A stretch of 64,000 nt of DNA from Kitagawia praeruptora. Its lineage: Eukaryota; Streptophyta; Magnoliopsida; Apiales; Apiaceae. Position numbers and translations under genes: made by a program. A model generated the notes under the pieces. That model was not told the DNA's origin, made no database searches, and saw nothing but the letters and a program-made list of their open reading frames with translations. Below are positions 33,101-43,857 of the stretch, one piece after another. The stretch covers positions 130,707,609-130,771,608 of the forward strand of contig CM075348.1 of assembly GCA_037693485.1 (NCBI GenBank), given 5' to 3'. How positions within the stretch are numbered: position 1 is the first letter of the stretch; each line of letters starts with the position of its first letter.

Positions 33101-35828
33101 GGTATCTTTCATAACTGACTTTGGTGTCTTCTGTTATCTTGTTATGGCGTTTGGTCTAAAGAATGCAGGAGCTACTTACCAACGCTTGGTGAACAAGATA
33201 TTTGCCCATCTGATTGGAAAAACCATGGAGGTGTACGTTGATGACATGTTAGTCAAGAGCCTACTCAAGGCTGATCACATTAAGCACCTCGAAGAGGCAT
33301 TTGAAGTGCTGAGGCACCATAAAATGATGTTGAATCCCGCCAAGTGTGCCTTTGGCGTCGGATCTGGAAAGTTTTTAGGGCTGATGGTTTCAAAGAGAGG
33401 CATTGAGGCCAATCCTGACAAGATCAAGGCGATTTTAGACATGGAGCCACCACGTTCTGTAAGAGATGTGCAGAAGTTGACAGGCCGAGTGGCAGCCTTA
33501 GGAAGGTTTATCTCCAAGTCGGGTGATAAGTGTTTACCTTTCTTTCAAACGTTAAAGAAGGTAAAGAATTTTGAATGGACACCTGAAAGCCAAGAGGCCT
33601 TTGAACAATTGAAGAAATACATGGCCGAAGCCCCACTGTTGGCCAAGCCTAACATCGGAGAGACTCTTTATCTATACCTGGCGGTATCTGAGCAAGCATT
33701 GAGTGCCGTCCTCATAAAGGAAGAGAATAAGGTTCAGAAACCCATCTACTACGTGAGTAAGGTATTGCACGGAGCTGAGTTGAACTATTCTACCATTGAG
33801 AAGTTTGCTTTAGCATTGGTAACAGCTTCAAGGAAACTACGACCTTACTTTCAGTCGCACAAGATTGAAGTCCTGACGGACCAGCAGTTGAGAAGTATCC
33901 TGCATAGCCCTAAGGTCAGTGGAAGGCTAATTAAGTGGGCAATCGAACTCGGAGAATTTGACATTGCATATAAGCCTCGGACAGCCATCAAGGCTCAGGC
34001 ATTAGCTGACTTCGTGGTTGAATGTACCATTGGCAACCAAGAAGTCGGGGGGCAGGAGATAATAACCACCCCTGGGGTTGAGAGTAAGGATGAAGAACTT
34101 GTACCTGATCAGAAAGAGTATTGGGTGCTCTATTTTGATGGAGCATCAAAAACAAAATCTAGTGGTGCAGGTTTGGTTTTGCAAAGCCCCGATGGATTCA
34201 CAGTTGAATACGCTTTGAAGTTGGACTTTCCAACAACCAACAATGAAGCTGAGTATGAGGCATTAATAGCTGGATTGGGATTGGCCAGAGTCATGAGGGT
34301 CAAGAACCTCAAAGTGTGTGGAGATTCGAGACTGGTAGTCTCGCAAGTGAATGGTGAGTTTGAGGCCAAGGATGAAACTATGGCAAAATACCTCAGAGTC
34401 GTGAAAGCTGTTATGACTCAGTTTGAGGAGTGCTATGTGGAGCACATTCCTAGGGAAGAGAACGTTAAGGCCGATGCCCTCTCTAAGTTCGCTTCTTCTG
34501 AGATAGAGAATTATGCAGGAAGTGTTTACTTCCAGGTCTTGAAGGCCCCGACCGTCAACTCTAAGTTGGTAGCACCGATCGATGTTGGAAGCTGTTGGAT
34601 AGATCCTATTAAAGCTCATCTAGAAACCGGATGGCTCCCTAACAATGCCTTGGAGGCACGGAAATTGTCAGTGAGAGCATTGAGATATGCCTTGATTGAA
34701 GGCATCTTATACAAGAGATCGTTTGTCATCCCGTACCTAAAGTGCCTAAGGCCCCAAGAGGCAAGAGAAGCATTGGAAGAAGTTCATGAAGGGATCTGTG
34801 GGCAGCACTTGGGGGGCAGAGCCCTAGCTCACAAGATTACCCGCCTGGGATTCTATTGGCCGGAGATGTTAGCAGATGCCCAGGATTATGTCAAGAAGTG
34901 TGACAGATGTCAAAAACACGCCCCTGTTGTAAGGCAGCCGCCTGAGAGGTTAACCTCAATCAGCTCTCCCATTCCGTTTGCAATGTGGGGGATGGACATT
35001 CTTGGTCCTTTCCCTATGGCTTCAGCACAAAGAAAGTTTCTGATTGTCGCCATTGATTACTTCACTAAATGGATTGAGGCTAAGCCTTTAGCCAAGATAA
35101 CCACCAAGCAAGTTTCCCAGTTCTTTTGGGAGAACATAATTTGTAGGTATGGAATCCCGCGAATTCTTGTGACAGATAATGGGACACAGTTTAACAATGA
35201 GGAATTCAAGAAGTATTGTGAGGAAAATGCTATTGAGCTTCGTTTTACCTCAGTGGTACATCCGCAAGCGAATGGGCAGGCCGAGGTGGCCAATCGAATC
35301 ATCCTGGATGGACTTAAGAAGAGGGTCGAACGATCAAGAAATACTTGGGTGGATGAATTACTGCCTATACTTTGGGCATATCGTACTACTTGCAAAGTAA
35401 CAACTGGGGAAACCCCTTTCCTACTGGCTTATGGAGCCGAGGCAGTTGTACCACTAGAAATCATGCATGCATCACCTCGGATTGAGGCATTTGAACCAGA
35501 GACTAATGAAGAAGGCATGAGGCTCGCCCTAGATTTGATTGATGAAGTCAGGGACGAGGCAAATGCCAGAAATGCGGAGCATCAAAAGAAAGCATCCTTT
35601 TACTACAACCACAGGGTTAAGGAGAGGTTCTTTCAGCAAGGGGATTTGGTTCTTAGGAAGATCGAGGCTTCTGGAGTTGGTCAGAAGGGAAAGCTAGCCC
35701 CGAATTGGGAAGGGCCGTATCGAGTCAAGAAGACGCTAGGACGAGGATCTTACAAACTGGAAACCTTGGACGGGGTTGAAGTGCCCCGGACTTGGCATGC
35801 ATTGAACCTCAAGGTTTACTATGTTTAA
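30105..35828 (+). CDS. gag-pol: Tat-element Gag-Pol polyprotein (1907 residues)
   Basis: One uninterrupted frame starting at an ATG in strong context (ACCATGG). Gag spans about 1-600, with a retrotransposon gag domain around 290-440 and a Cys/His motif C-X2-H...C near 528 (CRFHRDVGHDTDDC). Protease has DNGAS near 673. Reverse transcriptase has FTDLNDACPKD near 947 and YVDDMLV near 1044. A first RNase H follows (about 1180-1295), and then a second, archaeal-type RNase H-like domain (YFDGASK near 1342, NNEAEYEAL near 1379). Integrase has CDRCQKHAP, then D near 1631 (WGMDILGPF), D1691 (VTDNGTQF) and E1727 (GQAEVANR), a D-D-35-E triad. The dual RNase H layout defines the Tat lineage. No damaged catalytic residue is seen, so this is a candidate autonomous element. 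Confidence 0.95.
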   Translation: MVQTRRSAPSTTEPIATEALPLSSAPPLTEQVLPTSEQVPLTSGTIVPYQVSQPLGTTTHIESTLPPIVHTIPGTNPRQVGISSLSVDPNNPTRGVQIHTTDLPVSTSPMYGMPNYGAGPSGHALYIQDRDYRDFSGPYTDESSSDDDYERDEAPRRRRASKEPMGRTRTTHDGLPSTAAERIKAYEAEILRLKEDMAREQARSNQTLPPPTSGPIPFIDLERPPRRQRRATVPTGRTTRVETPKSNPKDLMPLGDPDDPTPPFTEEVMNAHISRKFKMPTIKAYDGTGDPANHVRTFSNALLLQPASDALKCRAFPQTLSGMAQRWYSRLPANSIGSFKELSAAFVSQFISGRVHEKSSASLMYVVQGKNENLRDYLKRFTKETLNITDLENKVAMVALEHGTTDLYFKRSLAKHPPENMAELQLRADKYIKAEDSTMKDVVINNGKGNNETKKRKQDQEYDARDKYPRTSKDSESTSKKSMGPRFSDYARLNAPRSQILLEIEKDKDFRWPKPLRGDPAKRNKDQYCRFHRDVGHDTDDCRQLKDEIEFLIRKGKLNNFTKGGDHGTQRGDYNRRNNDRRDNDRDRNTQPRGPVINMIWGGPTAAGTTRNSRKAYAREVMHIVGEAPKRAKTEMVIGFDDSDLEGVKFPHDDPLVITPVIGNSEVKRVLIDNGASVDILFHDAFVKMGYNDSQLTPANMPIYGFNGVESNVEGTIQLPVTIGQEPKEATQMLNFLVIKAASTYNAILGRTGLHAFKAVASSYHMKVKFPTRNGVGEQKGDQKMARSCYAAALRADGVGGQVLLIEDMDVRDDEEHRGKPAEDLIPIPLEPNDPEKVTYVGASLKEPLKGKLIEFLQKNSDVFAWTAADMPGIDPQLITHKLNVDPKRKTIKQKKRNFAPERQEAIKQEVDKLFEAGFIEEIQFPEWLANPVMVKKANGKWRMCIDFTDLNDACPKDCFPLPRIDMLIDATAGHEMLSFMDGFSGYNQIKMHKDDIPKVSFITDFGVFCYLVMAFGLKNAGATYQRLVNKIFAHLIGKTMEVYVDDMLVKSLLKADHIKHLEEAFEVLRHHKMMLNPAKCAFGVGSGKFLGLMVSKRGIEANPDKIKAILDMEPPRSVRDVQKLTGRVAALGRFISKSGDKCLPFFQTLKKVKNFEWTPESQEAFEQLKKYMAEAPLLAKPNIGETLYLYLAVSEQALSAVLIKEENKVQKPIYYVSKVLHGAELNYSTIEKFALALVTASRKLRPYFQSHKIEVLTDQQLRSILHSPKVSGRLIKWAIELGEFDIAYKPRTAIKAQALADFVVECTIGNQEVGGQEIITTPGVESKDEELVPDQKEYWVLYFDGASKTKSSGAGLVLQSPDGFTVEYALKLDFPTTNNEAEYEALIAGLGLARVMRVKNLKVCGDSRLVVSQVNGEFEAKDETMAKYLRVVKAVMTQFEECYVEHIPREENVKADALSKFASSEIENYAGSVYFQVLKAPTVNSKLVAPIDVGSCWIDPIKAHLETGWLPNNALEARKLSVRALRYALIEGILYKRSFVIPYLKCLRPQEAREALEEVHEGICGQHLGGRALAHKITRLGFYWPEMLADAQDYVKKCDRCQKHAPVVRQPPERLTSISSPIPFAMWGMDILGPFPMASAQRKFLIVAIDYFTKWIEAKPLAKITTKQVSQFFWENIICRYGIPRILVTDNGTQFNNEEFKKYCEENAIELRFTSVVHPQANGQAEVANRIILDGLKKRVERSRNTWVDELLPILWAYRTTCKVTTGETPFLLAYGAEAVVPLEIMHASPRIEAFEPETNEEGMRLALDLIDEVRDEANARNAEHQKKASFYYNHRVKERFFQQGDLVLRKIEASGVGQKGKLAPNWEGPYRVKKTLGRGSYKLETLDGVEVPRTWHALNLKVYYV

Positions 35829-36198
35829 GCTCTCCTGAAAAGGACCTAGCTTTTTGCCTATGTAATAGAAGTAGAAATAAGGTCGATGAAACCATTCCAA
35901 GTTTTTAAACTTGAGATATTGGAAATAGAGTATCTATGTAAGGGCTGTGCCCATTTCTTCATACTAATAAGATTATCCTACATTTTCGCATAAGATATGA
36001 ACATTACTTATTGATACATATGCACAAAATGCTAGACTACACATGCGAATATGAATAAGTTGAGAAGCATCAAGGACAATGGATTACGAATTAAAAAGTT
36101 ATGCCCGAAGGCAGAATACATAAACGCCTAGTTCAAAATAAGTTAACAAAAGAACAAAGTCATGCCCGAAGGCAGAGTACATAAATAGAGATCAACTA
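35829..36198. other. Gap between gag-pol and the antisense gene
   Basis: A 370-bp stretch that must hold the 3' ends of two converging transcripts. The words 'tatgcccgaaggcaga' and 'catgcccgaaggcaga' form a short direct repeat near 36100 and 36160. Confidence 0.6.
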
Positions 36199-37979
36199 CT
36201 AAGCATCTCCAGTATGCTCATCCTCTTCATCTGCCCCAAGATGAGCAGAAGGATCTGGCTCCAGGATCCTCTCATCATCCTCCTGGTCCTCCTCCTGGGT
36301 GTCCTGCACTGCCAAAGCCATAGGAGCATGAGGGCTAGGGAAGTCTGAAACACTAAGGGTACCAGGAAATCTCCTAGTAACCTCAGCAAGAGCTCCGTCC
36401 CATCCCTGAGTAAACTGGTAAGGGAACAGAGAATCGTCATGCTTCTCCATGAAGCCCACATACTCCTGGGAGGAAAGGTAGTCATCAATCAGGTCGTCCT
36501 TGCCCTTCCTGAGAGTGACATTTTCAGCCTGAGACTCTAGAAGCTCTTTCTCCCTCCTCGCTAAGGTAGCTTTGACAGAGCCCAGTTCATCTTGAGAGTC
36601 ATCATACTTTGCTTTGTAAGTCTCATAGTTGGAACGCCAAGTCTTAGCCTGGAATATGGCCCCCTGGAAGTTGGCATTAGCCTACAAAAGACAAAGTTAA
36701 AACCACGATTCAAATAACAAAACAAGTATATAAGAGAATGGATAGTAAGGAGCTTACAGCAGCAAAGTCCTGAGCTCCAGCACTCTCAGCTCCTTCAAGA
36801 GTGGAGCCGGATACATAATCCTTGAAGTCACCAGGGGTTATGGAATGATAGGACCAATCCATAGCATGCCTGCAGTCTCCAACAATGGAGTCCTTCTTCC
36901 TAATTCCCCAGTTGGGACGCCAAGCGCTCTTGGAAGAGCCATCTACTTCTTCAACATCAGCTACATGGGGCCTCAGGTAGGCATCTGTGGCTGTTGGGGC
37001 TCGAGGATCTTTCCCTGAACGAGCCCTTTTCAACCTAGCAGTGTCTCCATCTTCAGGCTCATTAGTCTTGTTGATAAAAGCTGCAGCTGCGATTACAAAA
37101 CAAAAGACAAATAATGGGTATGAGACAATCATATTCAGATAAAGGAATGCAAAAAGAAAGGAAATTACCCTTATTGGTCACTCGGGAAAGTCCCAAAGTT
37201 TTAAGCTGGAACTCATTCAGGAGATCCCAAGCCATAGTAGAATGATTATCTTTGGTGAGCTCCTGGTAGGCATGGGTCTCTTCCTCGTTTAGCTCAATAT
37301 CACTGGCACTGCCATCTACAACCTTACCGAAGGTACTACGAAAAACATTGCCCCAATCTCCACCTTCCCATGTCAAATACATGAACTCCTTCTTCCACTT
37401 TGGGTTGGAGTCAGGAATAGATTGGGGGTGAAAAATTGGAGGAGTGGAAGTACGGTGACTAATGTAAACCCAACCCGGGGTAGATTCAGCAGAATTTTTA
37501 AATTGAAAAATCTTCCTAAAAAGAGCTACAGAAAGAGGGAATTTGTTTTTAAGGCAGAGGACCATAAAACAATTGATCACCCTCCAGGAGTTGGGAGGAA
37601 GTTGGCAAGGGTTAATTCCTACATCTGCTAAGAGCCTAGGAATAAACTCATGGAAAGGGAATCGAACCCCTGCAACAATGGCACCCCTATAAATACAAAG
37701 TGCATTGGGGCGCCAATGGCAAGATCGATCCCCAGGCTCAGCTGGGATAAGTCTATAGGGTGATTCTATTTTATACATCCTGTTATAGTCAGTGATTTTT
37801 TCTATGTCATGGAAAATGTTACTATGATTAAAGGAATCAAGGTGTGATAAGGATGGAAAATCCTCTTTACGATTTAAAATCATATCCTGTAAACTCATGA
37901 GGGGAGAACGAATGATGATACCTCTTTTTGAGGCCCCTTGCAGTTTCTGGAAACGTTGAGTAGCACGATCTTCAGCCAT
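36199..37979 (-). CDS. Antisense spliced ORF of the Tat element (540 residues, function unknown)
   Basis: Three exons on the minus strand with GT-AG introns: 37979-37169, 37086-36758 and 36681-36199. They join in frame to 540 codons plus stop. Intron lengths are 82 and 76 bp, normal for plants. The first exon has a domain with ESPYRLIPAEPGDRSCHW, FPFHEFIPRLLADVGINP and WKKEFMYLTWEGGDWG, matching my memory of the plant domain called 'putative gypsy type transposon'. The third exon is coiled-coil-like (SQDELGSVKATLARREKELL) with an acidic tail. Tat elements are known to carry extra ORFs after pol, often antisense, of unknown role. A TATA box lies upstream at 38385-38396. No stop or splice defect is visible. 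The alternative is a captured host gene, but the domain is retroelement-linked. Confidence 0.85.
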
Positions 37980-38384
37980 TTCTTCAAGTCTTCAAAGAAA
38001 AGTTTTGATCTTCAAAGGAAATCTGCAAAGAACGAAGAAATTTTTAGAACAATCTTCAAATCTTCAAAGGAATTGAAGAAAAAACCCAGAGAAAGGGTAA
38101 TCTTCAAACTATAAAACTAGAAATTCTGGAAAGTACCTTGAGTGTTCTTCGAATCTTCAACAGCAACTGGAAAATTTCTGAAAAAATTTCCAGAAATCCT
38201 TGAGCAATCTTCAAACCTTCAAAGATTGGAAGAAAAATCGCCAGAAAACTTGAAGGATGCCTTCGAATCCTCAAAGAACGAGGATCAAACTCAGATTCTT
38301 CAAAGAAAATTTCTTAAAGAAATTTGGAACTTTTGAGAGAGTATTTTAGAAACTTTTGTGGTGAAATGAAAATGAAAGCCTTGA

Positions 38385-38396
38385 CCTTTATATAGG
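38385..38396 (-). promoter_or_regulatory. Putative TATA box for the antisense gene
   Basis: On the minus strand the sequence reads CCTATATAAAGG, about 410 bp upstream of the antisense ATG. The intervening leader contains many 'tcttcaaa' words. Promoter function is inferred. Confidence 0.5.
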
Positions 38397-39509
38397 CAAA
38401 AATCTAAAGCATCCCAACCGGTTAAGAGTGAATATCTACCGGTTAAAGTGAATATCAACCGGTTGTAGCCCATTAGAAACCTTTGTGGGCCATCAACACA
38501 AATTGGGCTCTAAAAAGCCCAAACAACACCAGGCCTGTTAAGGCCCAAGTCAAAGTCAATTAGGGCTTCAATAAAGAAGAGACCAAACATGTGGCTAAGG
38601 CCCACGAGGAGAGGCCCCAAATTCTGATGATTCTAAGGCCCAAAAGCAAACGAAAGTCCCAAACAAAGTTGCCTGAGGTCGAGACCAACGACCTCATTTT
38701 GTAGTATGTTTTCGAGCTCGATCAAACGACCAGAAAAGTCGATTAAAAACCCATTTTGAGGTCGAAAGTATGTTATGGCTAGATCGTAAATTTGAGATCG
38801 AAAAAGAGCGGAAATTCGCGAAAAAGCCATGCGACTTGAAGCCAATTTGAGGTCGATATCTCCTAGAATTGAGATCGTGAGTCTGAGCTCGAAAATGAAC
38901 TAGAAAAGATGGAAATTTCTCACGACCTCACTCCCAATTTGAGGTCATTTCAACATTATTTGAGCTCGTCCATTTCAGGTCGAAAAAACACTGGATTTCC
39001 TGGAAAAAGGCTACGACCTGGGGCTGTTTGAGCTCGTTTTTGAGCTCGAAAGTGTACTAGTTGAGCTCGAAATATCCAGGTCGAAAATGACTTAGGAAAT
39101 AGGTGAAATGGCTGCGACCTGGGGGAGTTTGAGCTCGAAAATTGAGCTCGAAATTGAGCTTAAAAAAAAGAGGAAAGCTTAAAAAATTCCAGAAACATGA
39201 AAAAATTTTACATTTAAGCACCGTTTAGTGCCGGTATAGCACCGTTTAGCGCCGATTAGTGCCGTTAGTGCCGTTTTATGCCATTCGACATTGTTTAACA
39301 CTGTTTAAACATTGTTTAAGGCTGATTAGCGCTGTCTAGTGCCATTTAACACCACTTAGTGTCGTTCAACATCGTCGTAAATTGCGTCGGTCGCTCCACG
39401 CTTTACGTTAAGATGATAAGTTGAAAATACTCATGTAAGAGCAATAAGCCCTGACTCAAGTCTCATAAAAGGCCGTTATAACTTCAAGGAAAACCTGATC
39501 AGTTTTCCT
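38397..39509 (+). repeat. Repeat-rich 3' region of the Tat element
   Basis: Two families of imperfect repeats follow each other. From about 38650 to 39170 the words 'gagctcgaaa' and 'cgacctg(g)gg' recur, giving many SacI-like GAGCTC palindromes. From about 39220 to 39370 'agtgccgttta' and variants recur every 10-20 bp. Near 38410-38465 'accggttaaagtgaatatc' is repeated. No coding frame is credible here. Tandem arrays in this position are known in Tat elements. Confidence 0.8.
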
Positions 39510-39526
39510 AGAAGTTGGGGGGTAAA
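39510..39526 (+). other. Polypurine tract of the Tat element
   Basis: agaagttggggggtaaa directly precedes the 3' LTR. Confidence 0.82.
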
Positions 39527-40042
39527 TGATATGGGCTAAAAGTAAGCCCTAAAGACACATTTAATGTGGCATTAATTAGACCCGGAATGGTCCAAACGTG
39601 GGGTCCACCAAGTAGGCCCAAACCCTATTTACAATATTAATTTCGTAATTAATATTGGGGGTAATAAACAGCTCAGCAATAAGTGTCAGATAAGAACATT
39701 ATCCCTACAAAGAGTAGCCTCCAAGGCATACACTCATACAAGGAAACAGACTCCTACAAGGAAGGGGTCTAGAACTTTCCTCAAGAATAACTTGTCCACC
39801 AAGTCACTTAACCCTACCCTAATTCTGAGGCTTCTCAGCCTATATAAAGGGTCAGATCCCTCAACTCAGAACTACGTTTTATTGGCTTGATTCTCTTAAA
39901 ACAGAGATACGTAGGCATTCTGTGAGGACCGTTTAAGTCTCGAACGCAGAAGCAGCCATTAAAGCACGAAGCTCACGTACCTTAGCATTAAATACATCAA
40001 ACCCTAGCCGCAATCTAATAACCTAGTTTTTATTCCACAACA
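39527..40042 (+). repeat. 3' LTR of the Tat element (516 bp)
   Basis: Uninterrupted copy; it differs from the 5' LTR by one visible base (gatccc versus gacccc at the site of the nested insert). It is followed by the target duplication catga. Confidence 0.95.
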
Positions 40043-40202
40043 CATGATTAAAGAGATATGGTGTGATTGTAAATAAGGAAAACTCTTAATATAACATGAT
40101 TGGTCTAAAATTTAGGAATTAGCTCTAATTGGTTCTAAAATAATTCATAGTTTTCTGATTGGTTAACTGAACACGGATAGACTCAGGTATTATAATAAAG
40201 AA

Positions 40203-42977
40203 CTAGTCGATAAAGCCTAAAGTCGTGCTTCGCGGCGACATTATATATTTTTCTAAAACTATTCAATACATATTTACATTATACGATATTATCAATATTA
40301 AATTTTGATAGTTATATAAACTTTTTTAATGAACCGATTTCTGGTTAAACACAATTCTTTCGATTGAGTCACTCTCTCGTTAAAACCGAAATCTCAACTT
40401 TAACATATATAATAAAGACTTATATATTTATTTTAATCCATAAAAATCGAACCCTAAAAATAAAAAAAAATTATGACATCAGTATCAAATTTTAATAGCT
40501 AATACAATCTTTTCTAGTGAGTCGTCTTCCCATTAAAACATGTTTCGAGCCGTTCTTATTTGGAATCGAAATTCTAACTTCATCACATATTATTGATGAC
40601 ACTTATCTTATGAAATAACTTTTTTTCTTAAAAATTAAAATCATAAAAGAGAGTAAATTCCAATTTTTGCACTCTTTAAAATTTATAATATTTATGGAAT
40701 TTTAAAAGATGAAAATACATCTTATATTATATTTTCTGTACTGCTCTCTCGTTAAGATCAAAACCCTAACTTTTACATATATTACTTGTATAACAATATT
40801 TATCCATAAAAATCGAATCCTAAAAATGATAAAAATTTATAATATCAAAATCTAATAGCTGATACAATCTTTTCTAGTGAGTCGTCTTCCCGCTAAACAC
40901 GTTTCGAGCCGCTCTTGTTTGGGATCGAAATTCCAACTTTATTACATATTATTGATTATACTTATTTTATACAACTTTTCCCCGAAAATCAAAACATAAA
41001 AAGTGAATTCCAGTTTTTATTTTCTCCAACCTTTCTAAAATTTATGGAGTTTTATAAAATAAAAACATCTTATTTTCTTTTTATATTATAGATACTCCTG
41101 TATTTATTTAGGGTTCCGCATGAGAATGTTCTTTTATTATGTTAACACATAAGTTCTTTTCTTTTTAAATACGAAGTCTTTTTTTTTATGAGATTAGTAT
41201 TGGATTTATGAATTTTTTTTCCTAATATAAGTATAAATAACTTGTATAAAAAATATATAATTTTAGAATATTGTAAAAAATATCACCACCGTCCTTGTAC
41301 TCTAATTCGAACAATTTTTAATTATATGTCTCCTTTATATATTCAAAAACCTATTCTACTTCCCATAGAACTTCTAATTATATGTTTTTTTTATAAATTC
41401 GAACTCTTATTCTCTATAAATTCGAACTCCTATTCTACTTCCAATAGAACTTTAATCATATACCTTATATATACGTATTATACTTCCAATATAACCACTA
41501 ACTATATGTATTCCCTATAAATTCGAACTCTTCTCATCTATAAATTCGAACACCTATTCTACTTATAATATGTTAAAAGATATTTTTATATTTATTAGTG
41601 TTTATTCGAACTCCTATTCCACTAACTGTTAATCATATGCCTTATAATTAAATACATATTCTACTTCCAGTGGAACTTCTAATTATATGTCTTTCCCTAT
41701 AAATTCGAACTCTTATCATCTATAAATTCGAACACCTATTCTACTTCTAATATTTTAAAAAATATTTTTATATTTATTAGTGTTTAAAATTCTAAAAAAT
41801 TAGAATAATAGATTGAGAAGATCTTAGAGCGCCACCTAAACTCTCGCGTATCCTCCTTTCGAACTCTTATTCTCTAAAATTCGAACTCCTATTCTACTTC
41901 CAGTAGAACTTTTAATCATATACCTTAAAAAAACTTATTATACTTCCAATAAAACTTCTAATTATATGTCTTCGCTATAAATTCGAACTCGTCTCATCTT
42001 TAAATTCGAACACCTATTCTACTTCTAATATGTTACAGGATATTTTTATATTTATTAGTGTTTATTCGAACTCCTATTCTACATCTAATAGAACTTTTAA
42101 TCATCTGCCTTATAATTAAATACATATTCTACTTCCAATGGAACTTCTAATTATACATCTTCCCTATAGATTCGAACTCTTTTCATCTATACATTCGAAC
42201 ACTTATTCCACTTCTAAAACATTAAAAGATTTTTTTATATTTATTAGTGTTTAAAAAAATTATGAAATAAATTATAACAAAGATGAAGTTGATGAATTAG
42301 CAGTCGCGATTACAAAGAAATCTAATATTTTTTCAATAGTACAAATTTAATAACTTAAACCTTGCTACCTTTCATCTCAATTTTGGTTTTGCAGGAGCGA
42401 ACACTCTACCTAGGTTCACTGGTGTTTGTCCTTCTACCTTCTACATTAATATTTTCTTAAGAATAAATAATCCTGTTAAGTTCATATACCAAAAAGGATA
42501 TACGTATACCTTATCCAGACATAAATTCGATGGGTTCCTGTGCACAAAAAAATACATATCAAATATATGTTAAGAAAATAAATTTGCATTACACATAAAA
42601 ATAGTGTAAACGCAACTAAATCTAAAAATAAAAAACTTAAACAATTGTACAAAATTATAAATAAAACTTATGAATTGACTATAGATATAGAGAGATATAT
42701 TTGGATTCCTTTTCTAATTATATGTGTTTCCTATAAATTAGAGTTCAGGTTGATTTATAAATTTGTAGATCTTTTCTACTTTGAATATGTTAATTAATAT
42801 GTTTTCTTTATAAACTCGAACTCTTCTCTTTCACTAACTTAAACTCTTAAATCACCTATTCTACTTCTAATATGATAAAGATAGTTTCTTATATATTAGT
42901 ATTTAAAATTCTAAAACTCTAAACGGTCTTAGAGTGCCACCTAAATGCCCGCGTATCCTCCTTTATATATATATTGA
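40203..42977 (-). mobile_element. Probable non-autonomous Helitron (2.8 kb)
   Basis: Read on the minus strand, the element starts TCAATATATATATAAAGG at 42977 and ends with a GTCG...CGAC hairpin-like block (GCCGCGAAGCACGAC) followed by an ACTTTAGGC stretch and the terminal CTAG at 40203. Flanking bases are A and T, as Helitrons require, and no target duplication is made. Inside, 'attcgaactcctattctac' and related words recur in degenerate tandem copies from about 41290 to 42890. A second copy of the subterminal 5' sequence (acctaaactctcgcgtatcc) lies at about 41835. No Rep/helicase frame is present. Confidence 0.65.
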
Positions 42978-43438
42978 TTTAACATATTTAAATAATTCAA
43001 AATATAAATATAAAATTTTAAATTTTAATTTAACCTAAACGATCTAAGTTGAGTTAAACGAGTTGAAGCTAATCCAAGCTAAATTAGCAAAGTTTGGGTC
43101 GAATTGGTGTGAAGTTGGGATTTGGTTAAAAAAGGACTAAACTGAATCCATTTAAACGCAAATTCATTGGTAAAAGGATGTCATAGTTTATACTCCATAT
43201 TCACGTGAACTAAAGTGAGTTTATTATCCGTTCTTCGAAAACAGGAAGTAATGAAACAAAACAATTAATATATTCTTTAATTTCAAGCTTTACTTCATTA
43301 TAGTATGCATGTCAAATAATTAATATAAGAGTAATGTTATTTATCCCAAATTGAATCCGTTCCTGAATAATATGTGTTGTGTTTTTATTTATGAAATTTA
43401 TTAAGGAACTTATATTTATGTACGAGGGATCCATCATA
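42978..43438. other. Intergenic, nothing recognised
   Basis: AT-rich stretch between the Helitron and Copia-2. No frame, RNA or clear repeat is seen. Confidence 0.55.
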
Positions 43439-43443
43439 TTTAT

Positions 43444-43792
43444 TGTTAAGTCATACACAGCTGCTGAGTTGGAGCATGATGGGAATGTGGAGACTGCTGA
43501 TGTGGACAAAGTAGTGGCTAATTAGTAAAGTCAAATCAGATGAGTTAGTTATATTAGCTGTCACTTAGCTGTCAAGTTAGTTACACACAAAATTGTCTAT
43601 ATATTTATTTCAGGTGTAAAGGTTGGATCGAGAGACTCATTATCATTCTTTTATAGATTACATCTATCTCTCTCTCTGTCACTCTCTCTCTCTCTCTGAG
43701 AATCTCTCTCTGTAACTCTTGTTAAGAGAATATTGTAAACTCTGGTTTTCATCTATGAAATGAAGTTTATTGTTGGATTCACTCAAGTGACA
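43444..43792 (+). repeat. 5' LTR of Copia-2 (349 bp)
   Basis: It has a TATA-like tctatatattt near 43597, a (TC)n-rich stretch near 43670-43700, and an 11-bp local duplication (cttagctgtca type, near 43560) missing from the 3' copy. Confidence 0.93.
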
Positions 43793-43805
43793 TGGTATCA
43801 GAGCC
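43793..43805 (+). other. Primer-binding site of Copia-2
   Basis: TGGTATCAGAGCC, complementary to the 3' end of initiator tRNA-Met, directly follows the LTR. Confidence 0.95.
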
Positions 43806-43857
43806 TGTGTCGCATCTCTGTGTTGCTAATCTGAGTAATTGTTACCTCTAATCTGGT

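Larger units (their letters stand above)
28201..40042 (+). mobile_element. Ty3/gypsy element of the Tat lineage (11.8 kb including a nested solo LTR)
   Basis: LTRs run from TGATATGGGC to CCACAACA and are flanked by the 5-bp target duplication catga (28196-28200 and 40043-40047). The order is LTR, primer site, one long gag-pol frame, an antisense gene, a repeat-rich 3' region, purine tract, LTR. A second RNase H-like domain before integrase and an extra antisense ORF after pol are marks of the Tat lineage. The two LTRs (516 bp each after removing the nested insert) differ by a single base that I can see, so insertion is very recent. Confidence 0.95.
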
